From: Planctomyces sp. SH-PL62
Lineage (GTDB): Bacteria > Planctomycetota > Planctomycetia > Isosphaerales > Isosphaeraceae
Assembly (NCBI RefSeq): GCF_001610895.1
Contig: NZ_CP011273.1
Coordinates: 1-64,000, forward strand
Direction of reading: 5' to 3'
DNA length: 64,000 nt
Below, piece by piece: positions 32,492 through 41,109 of the stretch. How positions within the stretch are numbered: the stretch's first letter is position 1; every line of letters starts with the position of its first letter. The translations under genes were made by a program, and so were the position numbers. The notes under the pieces were generated by a model. The model saw only the letters and a list, made by a program, of their open reading frames with translations. It ran no database searches and was not told where the DNA came from.

Positions 32492-32933
32492 GCCGATCTG
32501 CGACCCGGTGTTCGGCGGCGCCCCGCCGGCGAGACCTGGATGCGACGAATCGGCGACGGCCATTGCGAGGCCGCCGCCGATTCCTGCATGTCGTTACAAT
32601 CGCAACAAGGGAGGGAGACGGTCCGTTAACGATCTTGTCGTACACTTCGAGCTGTTTCGACTCTGCGGCACGAAGTACAGTCAACGCAACCGTTCACGGG
32701 CCGGGTAGGCGTTCACGGGCGCGTCGAAGGATGCGAGGAACGCGACCACGTCCGTATTCGACGGCGGGAAAGCGCGGACGATGGCCTCCTGGTGCGGGAG
32801 CAACATGGGGGATATCGATCGGGTTCGCGACGCAGAGCCATTTACCGGCTCGAGACCGGGGGAGGCGTGGGCAGGCGAAACGGGTAGCCTGTGGCGCGTC
32901 GCCGGAAACCTCGGACTCGTCGAAGGAACCGCC
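32492..32933. other. Gene-free region between aldo/keto reductase and cupin genes
   Basis: About 440 bases. The frame of the cupin gene is open from 32781, but that stretch is not protein-like and has no ribosome site. The A/T content rises around 32590-32690. No repeat or RNA gene was recognised. Confidence 0.5.
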
Positions 32934-33470
32934 ATGGAATCGACCGAAGCGCACCGAATCCTGGATTTCGCCCCGATCGGGATGTTCTGGGAGGTGACGA
33001 AGCGCACCGTCGAAACGGACGGCGAGTCGTTCGAGGCCGTCAACGTGCTCGCTCCGGACTTCGGCGGCCCGCCGCTGCACATCCACCCCGAGGCGGAGGA
33101 GAGCTACGAGGTCCTGTCCGGGACGCTCGACGTCTGCGTCGGTCGCGAGTGGCGGCGTCTGGGCCCGGGCGAGGCGGTGACCGTCAAGGCGGGGACGCCC
33201 CACACCCTGCGGAACACGAGCGGGGCGGAGGTCCGCCTGCGCAACGTCCACAGCCCCGCGATGGACTTCGAGAGGTTCTTCCGGCGGCTCCACGCCCTGG
33301 TCTGCCACAGCGGAATGAAACTCCCGCCCAGGGACCTGAGGTCGGTCCTCCTCGTCGCCATGCTGTTCTCGGACCACCCCCGCGAGATCATCTCCGTCGA
33401 CCCTCCCCGCCGACTGCTCCGGATCCTCGCGGCTGTCGGCAAGTTCTTGCGATTCAAGCTGCCCGACTGA
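32934..33470 (+). CDS. Cupin-domain protein
   Basis: 178 residues from ATG 32934 (MESTEAHRIL; AAGGA 6 bases upstream). Single beta-barrel cupin: motif 1 HIHPEAEESYEVLSG with two His and a Glu for metal binding, motif 2 AGTPHTLRNTS. The C-terminal 60 residues form an amphipathic helical extension (FFRRLHALVCHSG). Likely a small-molecule-binding or enzymatic protein; substrate unknown. Monocistronic as far as can be seen. Confidence 0.85.
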   Translation: MESTEAHRILDFAPIGMFWEVTKRTVETDGESFEAVNVLAPDFGGPPLHIHPEAEESYEVLSGTLDVCVGREWRRLGPGEAVTVKAGTPHTLRNTSGAEVRLRNVHSPAMDFERFFRRLHALVCHSGMKLPPRDLRSVLLVAMLFSDHPREIISVDPPRRLLRILAAVGKFLRFKLPD

Positions 33471-34025
33471 GAAACCGCCCGGCTCGTTTGCAATCGCCGA
33501 TCCGGGCGCATCCTCTGGGTAAGCGATGCTGCGCCCGCAGCCGGCCGAAGGTCCGGCGCGGGAGACTCGCCGGACTCGGAGACGATGAGGCGAAGCGCGC
33601 CGAACAAACCCATTTCCTGGTTCGCAATTTTCGCCCCAAAAGCTTTTCATCATGCATCATGCGGCGATCGGGTTCGATTTCGAGGCGACGCGAGCGAACC
33701 CAATTTGGGGACCGTTCGTCGCGCGAACCCCGGACGGACGAGGCCCCGCCGAGAAGTCGTCGGACTCGCACGAAGGGCCGGCCGGGAACCGCCTTCGCCC
33801 CTGGCGGGAAGGCAGACTTCGGAGGGGTCGGATGAGGGAGACCGCCGTCGTGCCGGACTCGAAGAAGGGTGGCGACAAACATCCTTCCCCCCTGGTGGGG
33901 ACAGGGAGGACGCATGCCCGCTCGTTGTTGTTTTCGACGGAGCACCGCGAGGGGAGAAGGCATGACGTCGAAGGCCTCCGTTACTGTGGACGGACCGAAA
34001 CGCCGACGGTTTTCGTGCTGGTCTT

Positions 34026-34073
34026 CCCCCTCATCCGGCCCTGCGGGCCACCTTCCCCCGCGAGGGGGGAAGG
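34026..34073. repeat. REP-like double-hairpin element
   Basis: After CCCCCTCATCC come two palindromes: GGCCC-TGC-GGGCC (34037-34049), then CCTTCCCCC (34051-34059) with GGGGGAAGG (34065-34073). This CCCTCATCC-plus-two-hairpins design resembles extragenic palindromes seen in many GC-rich bacteria. Related arms occur at 3415-3437, 33788-33842 and 55635-55707 in this window. Confidence 0.6.
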
Positions 34074-34183
34074 ACGGTATGGTTCCGGACGCGTCTCCCG
34101 ACGGCGTGCGCGATCGCGGGTCCTGGCGTACCTTCGACGCCGCAGGAGGCGTCGGTGCGAGTCGGCGCGATCGACGAAAACGC

Positions 34184-34262
34184 CGAACGAACCCAATTTC
34201 ACGCACGGGGATTGTGGCTTAAAAGGACTACGTGATTGGTTTTGCGTCAAATGGGTTCGTTG
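34184..34262. repeat. Inverted pair of the CGAACGAACCC element
   Basis: CGAACGAACCCAATTTCACGC (34184-34204) is mirrored by GCGTCAAATGGGTTCGTTG (34244-34262): about 18 of 20 positions pair, with a 39-base, A/T-richer loop. Could fold as a long stem or mark a small non-autonomous element. Confidence 0.5.
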
Positions 34263-34299
34263 TCGGTCGGCGCGAACGAAGCCAATCGCGGCCGCCCGG

Positions 34300-35637
34300 T
34301 CAGTGCGGCAGGACCTGGCCGGGGAGGAGTCCGGGGAGGGCGGGGACGGGCTCGGGATTCTTCATCTGGCGGCGGACGTCGGCCAGGGCGGGCGAGACGC
34401 CGAAGTCGTCGAGGTTGAAGTTGTAGCGATGGGCGAGGCCGGCGCCGCTGTACCGCAGGAAGGTCACGTTGAGGATCACGTCGCGCTGGTTGTATTGCGG
34501 GCGGAGCCGGGTCTGGGTGAATTGCATGATGCTCAGGACGGCCAGGCATCCCATCACGACGACCGCCCGGCGCTCGCCGGAGAGGGCCTTCAGGCCGATC
34601 GCCGCGCCCAGGTAGAGGAGCGGCAGGAACGGGAAGATCAGGCCCGCGTTGCCCGCGAAGATCAGGAACGAGAAGGCCCACGACGGCCCCACCCAGAGCG
34701 CCGCCAGGGTCAGCGCCCGCCAGTTCTCGCGACGGAAAACGTGCGCCAGGCCGACCAGGAACGGCGGCACGATCAGGAGCGAGCCCCAGGCCAGGAACAG
34801 GGCGTACTTCACCACGTTGCGGACGAGGCCCTCGAACAGCCCGCGGACGAACAGCGAGAACCCGGCCTTGTCCCCCTCGTGCTTGGCCTGCACGCGGCCG
34901 AGGTAGACGTCGACGCCCCCCAGCACCCAGGCCGTGCCGAAGAACCAGGCGCAGCAGGCCGCCGCCAGGATCGCCGCGCCGATCAGCCAGTGCCGCAGCG
35001 GCGCCCGGCCCAGCAGCAGCGACCCGGCCCACAACGGCGTGCCGAAGAACAGCAGGTCGGGACGGAGGATCATCCCCAGCCCCAGCGCCGCGCTCGCGCC
35101 CAGGAGGTCGCCCAGGCCCCGGCTCTGCTGATACCGTGCCCCGAACCAGCCGACGGCCGGCAGGACCGCCAGCCAGACCGGGTAGCTCGCGATCGCCCCG
35201 CCGTGCCACCAGACCATCGGGTTGCAGGTCATCGCCCAGGCCGTCGCCGCCGCCAGGGGCCGCGAGACGAACCGCGCCGCGTACAGGTAACTGAACGCCG
35301 CGCCGAGGATCGTCAGCCCGACGTTCACCGCCAGGTACGCCGTCACCGGGTTGGCCCAGACCTGATTGGCGAGCTTCCCCAGGAGGACGTAGCCGAGGTT
35401 CCCCGGCATCGGCACGTCGAACGTCGCGTCCAGCTTCAGGGCGTTGACGTAGAGCGGGCCGTCCTTGCCCATCAGCTGGAACGTGTCGAGGTACGGGAAC
35501 CGGCTGGCGACGACCCACCACGCCAGCCCGAGGATGCAGCCGACGTCCACGCCGCCCAGCCCGGATCGCGCCGGGGCCGGGGCCGTCGCGTCGGCGGCGG
35601 GGGGACCGTCGAGGTCGGCCGGGGGGTTCGGGCGCAT
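34300..35637 (-). CDS. Multi-spanning membrane protein, possible GT-C-type glycosyltransferase
   Basis: 445 residues with about ten hydrophobic segments. A first extracytoplasmic loop contains acidic and aromatic residues (FPYLDTFQLMGKDGPLYV), the arrangement seen in GT-C lipid-linked-sugar mannosyltransferases, but no decisive motif was found, so function stays open. Start ATG 35637 (MRPNPPADLD), with GGAG about 10 bases upstream. The C-terminus (VSPALADVRRQMKNPEPVP) is soluble. Not adjacent to other sugar genes except divergent anmK. Confidence 0.65.
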   Translation of the reverse strand: MRPNPPADLDGPPAADATAPAPARSGLGGVDVGCILGLAWWVVASRFPYLDTFQLMGKDGPLYVNALKLDATFDVPMPGNLGYVLLGKLANQVWANPVTAYLAVNVGLTILGAAFSYLYAARFVSRPLAAATAWAMTCNPMVWWHGGAIASYPVWLAVLPAVGWFGARYQQSRGLGDLLGASAALGLGMILRPDLLFFGTPLWAGSLLLGRAPLRHWLIGAAILAAACCAWFFGTAWVLGGVDVYLGRVQAKHEGDKAGFSLFVRGLFEGLVRNVVKYALFLAWGSLLIVPPFLVGLAHVFRRENWRALTLAALWVGPSWAFSFLIFAGNAGLIFPFLPLLYLGAAIGLKALSGERRAVVVMGCLAVLSIMQFTQTRLRPQYNQRDVILNVTFLRYSGAGLAHRYNFNLDDFGVSPALADVRRQMKNPEPVPALPGLLPGQVLPH

Positions 35638-35803
35638 TCCGAGGGGCTCCTTCCGTGGTGTTCGTCGCGGTCCTTTCCGATGCGATCGGCCCGGGATCTT
35701 ATCCCAATCCGCCCCGATCCGCAACCGCCGCCCCGGCGCTCCGGGGGGCCGCCGGACCTGCTATGATGCCCCGGATCGAGCCCGGAGCCCCTTCGAGGAC
35801 CAC

Positions 35804-37012
35804 ATGCTCATGAACGCGGCGGCCGACCTGTTGACCGCCCGGACGGCCAAGCCGTCGCGGGTCGTGGTGGGGATGATCTCCGGCACCAGCGCCGACTCGA
35901 TCGACGCGGCCGTCTGCCGCATCGAAGGCTTCGGCCTCCCCTCGGCCCACGGCCCCGGCGCGCGCGTGGAACTGCTCCACTACGCGGAGACCCCCTACCC
36001 CGCCGCGATCAAGGCCCGCATCCTCGACCTGGCCGCCTGGCGGGTCCGCGACGTCGCCGAGCTGAACGTCCTGGTCGCCGAGGCCTTCGCCGACGCCTGC
36101 CTGGAGACCCTCGCCGGGGCCGGCCTGAAGCCCGAGGAGGTCGACCTCATCGGCTCGCACGGCCAGACGGTCTACCACCACAGCTCGGTCCCGGGCGCGA
36201 TCGGGGCGACGCTGCAAATCGGCGACGGCGACGTGATCGCCGAGCGCACCGGCGCGCTGGTGATCGCCGACTTCCGCGCCCGCGACGTCGCCGCCGGCGG
36301 CGAAGGGGCGCCGATCTCCCCATTCGCCGACGTCATCCTCTACGCCCCCCGCGACCCCCAGGCTCCTCCCGAGCGCCGCGCCGTGCTCAACCTGGGAGGC
36401 ATCGCCAACGTCACCGTGCTCGACCCCGACCCGGCCCGGGTCTTCGGCTTCGACACCGGCCCGGCCAACACCCTGCTCGACCGCCTGGCCCGGCGGATCT
36501 CCGGGGGGACGCTCGACTGCGACCGGGACGGCGCCCTCGCCCGCGCCGGGAGGGTCGACGAGGCCCTCGTCGAGACGCTGCTCGCCGAGGACGCCTACCT
36601 CGCGCGCCGGCCCCCCAAGTCGACCGGCTTCGAGATGTACGGCGACCCCTTCGTCGACCGCGCGGGGACGCTCCTGGGGAGGTTCGACGCCGACCTGATG
36701 GCCACCCTGACCGAGTACACCGCGAGGACCGTGGCCGACGCCTTCGCCCGCTTCGTCCCGCCGGTCGTCGAGGTGATCGGGGCGGGCGGCGGCGTGAAGA
36801 ACCCCGCCCTGTTCGGCCGCCTGGCCCAGCTTTTGGCCCCCGCCCGGCTCCTCCTGGGAGACGATCGCGGCGTCCCCGGCGACGCCCGCGAGGCCATGGC
36901 CTTCGCCGTCCTGGCCCATGAGGCCCTGTTCGGCCTGCCGACCTCGCTCCCCTCCGTCACCGGCGCCCGCCGCCCGGCCGTCCTGGGGAAGTTCTGCCTC
37001 CCCAGGTTTTGA
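35804..37012 (+). CDS. anmK: Anhydro-N-acetylmuramic acid kinase
   Basis: 402 residues. Opens the 1,6-anhydro ring and phosphorylates anhydro-MurNAc to MurNAc-6-phosphate in murein recycling. ASKHA fold: VVVGMISGTSADSIDAAV, GSHGQTVYH, VLNLGGIANVTV, FGFDTGPANTLLD and VIGAGGGVKNPALF are the expected phosphate and adenosine motifs. Start ATG 35804 (MLMNAAADLL); a TATGAT box lies at 35762-35767. Its product is the substrate of MurQ, encoded 5.6 kb away on the same strand. Confidence 0.95.
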   Translation: MLMNAAADLLTARTAKPSRVVVGMISGTSADSIDAAVCRIEGFGLPSAHGPGARVELLHYAETPYPAAIKARILDLAAWRVRDVAELNVLVAEAFADACLETLAGAGLKPEEVDLIGSHGQTVYHHSSVPGAIGATLQIGDGDVIAERTGALVIADFRARDVAAGGEGAPISPFADVILYAPRDPQAPPERRAVLNLGGIANVTVLDPDPARVFGFDTGPANTLLDRLARRISGGTLDCDRDGALARAGRVDEALVETLLAEDAYLARRPPKSTGFEMYGDPFVDRAGTLLGRFDADLMATLTEYTARTVADAFARFVPPVVEVIGAGGGVKNPALFGRLAQLLAPARLLLGDDRGVPGDAREAMAFAVLAHEALFGLPTSLPSVTGARRPAVLGKFCLPRF

Positions 37013-37405
37013 GGGCCGGCGAGCGAGCCCCGGTCGCCTCACCTCCCGCGTGTGGACGCCGGTTTCCTTGTAAGGCGTTCGACGGCCCGATTGGCCGGCG
37101 GTTTCGATTTCGTGCTTGAATTGGCGTTTAAGTGGAATAAGAATACGGTTATGGAGCGGCCCTGGGCTTGATGGAGAGACTGGAGTCGTTCCGGCGTCGC
37201 GTCCCCGGTCGCCGATCCTGGCGTCGATGCGGATGTCCGGCGGCGGCCGGGGACCTTCGCCCTAACCCGGCCGGCGGCCCGCCTGGAGACGCCTCGTAAG
37301 GCGCTGCGTCGAGGCCGGATGACGACGCGGTGTTGATTCGGCGAAGTGCCGCCTCGGCGCGATGTGGCGCCTGGGTGCATCATGGGATCCACGAGGAGGT
37401 GGACG
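37013..37405. other. Intergenic region with A/T-rich core
   Basis: About 390 bases with no gene supported. A/T-rich stretch around 37100-37155 contains TTGAAT (37116-37121), 16 bases, TAAGAA (37138-37143), a weak promoter candidate for the ADP-ribosylglycohydrolase gene, although it lies 260 bases upstream. Confidence 0.4.
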
Positions 37406-38371
37406 ATGGAGGAGATCCGAGGGGCGAAGGCTTCCAGGACGGATCGTCGCCGGGGGGCCCTGGTCGGCCTCGCGGTCGGCGACGCGCTGGGGGCGGCGGT
37501 GGAGTTCCGTCGGCCGGGGTCGTTCGCCCCGGTGGTCGGGTATCGGGACGGTGGTCCTCACCGCCTGGAGCCCGGCGAGTGGACCGACGACACCAGCATG
37601 GCGCTGGCGCTGGCGGACAGCCTGGCGACGGCCGGCTGGGACCTGAACGACCAGGCCGACCGCTACTTGAAGTGGCGTCGCACGGGGGCCTACTCGGTCA
37701 ACGGCCGCTGCTTCGACGTCGGGATCACGACGGCCCGGTCGCTGGCCTGTTATGAGGAGAAGAGGAACGCGAGGACCTCGGGCGACCCCTCGGAGTCGGC
37801 CAGCGGCAACGGCTCGATCATGCGGCTGGCGCCGGTGCCGATCCGGTACGCCGGACTCTACCCGGGCCGGGTGGAGGAGCTGGCCCGGCTGGCGGCCGAG
37901 TCGAGCGTGGTGACCCACGCCAGCCCGCACTGCGTCTCCGCCTGCCGCTACATGGCGGTCGTGACGGCGGCCCTGATCGAGGGGGAGGATCGCGAGGCGG
38001 TGCTCGCGCCGGATTGGCCGCCGCTGCGGCGGATCGACGCCGCCGAGCCGCTCCACCCGCTGATCCGCGAGGTCGCCCGGGGGAGCTTCCGGGGTAAGGA
38101 GCCGCCCCAGATCCGGGGGACCGGCTGGGTGGTGGAGAGCCTGGAGGCGGCCCTCTGGGCGTTCGCCGGTGCCTCGACGTTCGAGGAGGCCGTCCTCCGC
38201 GCCGTCAACCTCGGCGACGACGCCGACACCACCGGCGCCGTCTGCGGCCAGCTCGCCGGCGCCTTCTGGGGAGAGGCCCAGATCCCCCCTCCCCTCCGCC
38301 TCGGCCTCGCCCGCGCCGACATGCTCGAAGAAGCCCTCGCCGGCCTCCTCGGCCCGGCCCCGACGCCCTGA
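37406..38371 (+). CDS. ADP-ribosylglycohydrolase family protein (DraG-like)
   Basis: 321 residues. Removes ADP-ribose from proteins or small molecules using two Mg ions. Metal ligands are visible in WTDDTSMALALADS near residue 60 and in the C-terminal NLGDDADTTGAVCGQLAGA; RRRGALVGLAVGDALGAAVE opens the domain. Start ATG 37406, with AGGAGGT ending 5 bases upstream; an earlier ATG at 37382 has no ribosome site. Substrate not evident from context. Confidence 0.92.
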   Translation: MEEIRGAKASRTDRRRGALVGLAVGDALGAAVEFRRPGSFAPVVGYRDGGPHRLEPGEWTDDTSMALALADSLATAGWDLNDQADRYLKWRRTGAYSVNGRCFDVGITTARSLACYEEKRNARTSGDPSESASGNGSIMRLAPVPIRYAGLYPGRVEELARLAAESSVVTHASPHCVSACRYMAVVTAALIEGEDREAVLAPDWPPLRRIDAAEPLHPLIREVARGSFRGKEPPQIRGTGWVVESLEAALWAFAGASTFEEAVLRAVNLGDDADTTGAVCGQLAGAFWGEAQIPPPLRLGLARADMLEEALAGLLGPAPTP

Positions 38372-38499
38372 TCGCCCGTCCCGACGCCGGTCGGGGCGAA
38401 AGGGCCGCGGGATTTCCGGGCGGCCCCTTGCGTCACATGGGGAAAGCCTGCCAGACTAGGCGGGTTGCCGCCCCCAGATCCACACGGGAGTCCGCGTCG

Positions 38500-40404
38500 A
38501 TGAGCAGAGCCGTCGTGAAGAAGTCGCGTGGTCGGGCGTCGCGTTTCGGTGTCGAGGCGCTGGAGCCCCGCCAGTTGCTGGCCGTGGACTTCGATTATGC
38601 GATGGCCGAGCGGTTTGGGCTCGACCTGAATCACAACGGGCTCATCGACCTGCCCAACACCGCGACCTACGCCCAGCCGACCTCGCTTTCCCTGACGTTC
38701 TCGGTGCTCGACGACCCGAACCCGGACCCGTCGACGGTCTACGGCTGGTCGATGCAGCCCGGCTCGGGCGCGGGGACCGTGGTGCAGCGGACGGCCGCGC
38801 AGATCGCCTCGGGCGACTTGCCGACCGTGAGCGTGGCCGCCGGGACCTACGCGACCACCTTCCAGAAGATCGTGGGCGGCGTGGTCGTCGATTCGGTCGA
38901 GAAGCCGGTGAGCGTGCGCGACATCCTCGTCGTCGGCATGGGAGACAGCTACAGCTCCGGCGAGGCGAACCCGGAGCAGGTCCAGGGACTCTCGCTGCCG
39001 GGCTACTTCCCGTCGGGGACGATCCCCTACCTCCAGAGCAGCGACCTGAACCAGGACGCGCCGGCGACGGCGTTCACCCTCGCATCCCCCTTCCTCACCC
39101 AGACGGCCGCGGCGCTCTGGGCCGACGGGGCCGACGGCTACTACGGGCCGACCCCCTTCGGCCTGGACATGACCAACGACAACCGCCAGTCGCACCGCTC
39201 CACCGTCGCCGCGACGGCGCAGTACGCGCTGCAACTGGAGCGGTCCGACCCGCACACGTCGGTCACGTTCGTGCACGTCTCCCAGAGCGGGGCCACGACC
39301 CAGACGGCCATCGGCGCCGTGCCCGCCTACGGCCTGGAAGACCCGAACTACCTTCTGACCGCACAGACGAAGCTGCTCCAGGCGATCGTGGGGAGCCGGC
39401 CCGTGGATCAGCTCTTCATCTCGCTGGGGGCCAACGACGTCGGCTTCGCCACGCTGACGAAGGGGCTGGTGGCGAGCGACATCGACCTGACCGACGTGAT
39501 CGGCGACGCCTCGTCGTTCGCGCCCAACGCCGTCAATCGGATCTACCGGCAGGCGGACGCGGCGGTCGCGGCCTCGACGCCCCTGTCGCTCGTTCTCGAC
39601 CTGTTCGATTTCAACGCGGCGTCGCTCCCGAACGGCTACGCGAGCGTGCGCCAGGCGCTGGCCGACGTGGGCGTCTCCCCGGCGGCGACGTTCCTCTTCG
39701 AGTACCCGGACCCGACGCGAGTCTACCGCTCGTTCGTGAACCCGAACAACGGCCGGTCGTTCACCCTCCCCTGGTGGGGCCCGGCGGTCTTCGACGTGAT
39801 CCCGCCCGCCCAGATCTCGGCGACGGAGTCGTACTTCGTCTCGCAATCGATCCTGACCCCGCTGAACCAGGCCGTCGCGGCGGGGGCGAAGGCGAACGGC
39901 TGGACCTACGTGACGAACATCTCCTCCGCCTTCCTGGGCCACGGCTATGACGCCCCGAAGGTCGAGGACGGCCTGGGGAACCTGCGGTTTCTCAGGACCG
40001 CGAGGGAGTCGAGCCTGTTCCAGGGCCCGGTCGGGCTGACCGGCCCGCTCGACACCAAGGGGACCCTCCACCCCAACGCCCTGGGCCACCGGGCGATCGA
40101 GGCCGCGATCTGGAACGACCTGACCCCCGCGCCCTTCGTCGGGGTGGCCGTGCGAGGCGCCACGGCCTCCGCCCGCGCCCTGGGCCGCTCCCGACACGTC
40201 CGCAACGCCGGCCTCAACTTCGAGTGGGACTTCGACCGCCTCCCCGGCCAGGGCCGCTTCCGCGCCGACGCCGTCGGCCCGCGCGTCGCCGTCACCGGCG
40301 CCGACCCCGACGGCAAGCCCGGCCGCGTCGCCACCCTGCGCATCACCAACGCCCTGGGCCTCGCCACCGAACGCGCCGTGTTCCTGCGCACCCGGCGGGC
40401 CTGA
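38500..40404 (+). CDS. Secreted SGNH/GDSL-type hydrolase with LEPR-XLL N-terminal motif
   Basis: 634 residues. The N-terminus contains EALEPRQLLAVDF, the LEPR-x-LL motif found at the start of large secreted planctomycete proteins. The catalytic-type blocks of an SGNH esterase follow: GMGDSYSSGE (nucleophile Ser), ISLGANDVGF (block III Asn), and the C-terminal D-x-x-H region in LDTKGTLHPNALGH. Probably an extracellular esterase or lipase. The last 90 residues look like a small beta domain. Start ATG 38500 (MSRAVVKKSRG). Divided from the next gene by 20 bases, convergent. Confidence 0.88.
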   Translation: MSRAVVKKSRGRASRFGVEALEPRQLLAVDFDYAMAERFGLDLNHNGLIDLPNTATYAQPTSLSLTFSVLDDPNPDPSTVYGWSMQPGSGAGTVVQRTAAQIASGDLPTVSVAAGTYATTFQKIVGGVVVDSVEKPVSVRDILVVGMGDSYSSGEANPEQVQGLSLPGYFPSGTIPYLQSSDLNQDAPATAFTLASPFLTQTAAALWADGADGYYGPTPFGLDMTNDNRQSHRSTVAATAQYALQLERSDPHTSVTFVHVSQSGATTQTAIGAVPAYGLEDPNYLLTAQTKLLQAIVGSRPVDQLFISLGANDVGFATLTKGLVASDIDLTDVIGDASSFAPNAVNRIYRQADAAVAASTPLSLVLDLFDFNAASLPNGYASVRQALADVGVSPAATFLFEYPDPTRVYRSFVNPNNGRSFTLPWWGPAVFDVIPPAQISATESYFVSQSILTPLNQAVAAGAKANGWTYVTNISSAFLGHGYDAPKVEDGLGNLRFLRTARESSLFQGPVGLTGPLDTKGTLHPNALGHRAIEAAIWNDLTPAPFVGVAVRGATASARALGRSRHVRNAGLNFEWDFDRLPGQGRFRADAVGPRVAVTGADPDGKPGRVATLRITNALGLATERAVFLRTRRA

Positions 40405-40424
40405 CCCCGGGGCCGCCCGGCGCG

Positions 40425-40751
40425 TCACGGCGCCAGGCGGCCCGCCGTGAGGGTGATCGGGAAGGCGCCGGTGACGGGGACGCGCGGGCCGCGCGAAGGC
40501 GATCTCGACCTCGACCGTCGCGCCGGGGTGAGCGTCAGCTCGCCCAGGTCGACCACGCCGGCCGGTGCCTCCACGTCGTCCACCCGGCGGAAGCTCGCGT
40601 CCGGATCGTGGATGAACAGCGAGTACGTCCCCGGCGTCAGGTAGCGGACGCAGAAGTCGCCGTCGTCGTCGCAGCGCGTCCGCCTCGGCGGGGCGGCCGT
40701 CGCCGCGGAGAGGGCCAGGAGCGTCGCAGACCAGGCGAGTCGAGCGCGCAT
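40425..40751 (-). CDS. Small secreted protein, carboxypeptidase-regulatory-like, with a locally displaced frame
   Basis: 108 residues: signal peptide (RLAWSATLLALSAATAA), then FCVRYLTPGTYSLFIHD and VVDLGELTLTP, typical of carboxypeptidase regulatory-like beta sandwiches. After that the frame encodes an odd Arg/Ser run (ARRSRSRSPSRG). In the next frame the same bases give GATVEVEIAF, which is what the fold would predict; the original frame resumes sensibly as GPRVPVTGAFPITL. So a base may be missing near 40527-40532 with a compensating change near 40490-40496. Confidence 0.5.
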   Translation of the reverse strand: MRARLAWSATLLALSAATAAPPRRTRCDDDGDFCVRYLTPGTYSLFIHDPDASFRRVDDVEAPAGVVDLGELTLTPARRSRSRSPSRGPRVPVTGAFPITLTAGRLAP

Positions 40752-41109
40752 GACCGTTGGCCTTTCTCGACGAGGGACGTGAGGAGCGAAGCCGGCGCGG
40801 GACCTCGGGGCCGCTCTCTCCAGCGACGGTATCGCCGTGCGACCGGCCACGCCAGGATCCATCGCTCCAGGACGGCGACGGCTCGCAACCCCCCGCGTCG
40901 GCCGTCCCGACCGGACGAAGGGCCTTCCGACGGCGCCGCCCGATCGACCTCCTGGCGGCCTTCGATCCCTCTTGCGAACCCCGGCCGGGGACCGAGCGGG
41001 ACCAAGGATGCAACGCTCCCCCGGCTTGTGATAAGATCCTAACCTCACCCGACCGCGAGGCGGCGCCGGCCTCGGCGGGTACCTGACCCAACGACTTGTG
41101 GTAGGGCCG
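40752..41109. other. Divergent intergenic region
   Basis: About 360 bases between the small secreted protein (-) and the symporter (+). No supported gene. GATAAGAT at 41030-41037 may be part of a -10 for the symporter operon. Nothing else recognised. Confidence 0.4.

Larger units (their letters stand above)
33471..34299. repeat. Gene-free block of interspersed repeats
   Basis: About 830 bases with no supported gene. It contains several copies or half-copies of two repeat types. Type 1 is a short element with core CGAACGAACCCAATTT (33694-33706, 34184-34204, inverted at 34244-34262, weaker at 33600-33617 and 34272-34287). Type 2 is a REP-like palindromic element whose best copy is 34026-34073; others are near 33788-33842 (inverted) and 33886-33915. 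The block looks like a landing zone for non-coding dispersed repeats. Confidence 0.6.

Noticed and set aside
33471-34299. Possible CRISPR array or transposon remnant in the repeat block
   Set aside because: Copies are irregularly spaced and in both orientations, with no constant spacer length, no transposase fragment and no terminal repeats.
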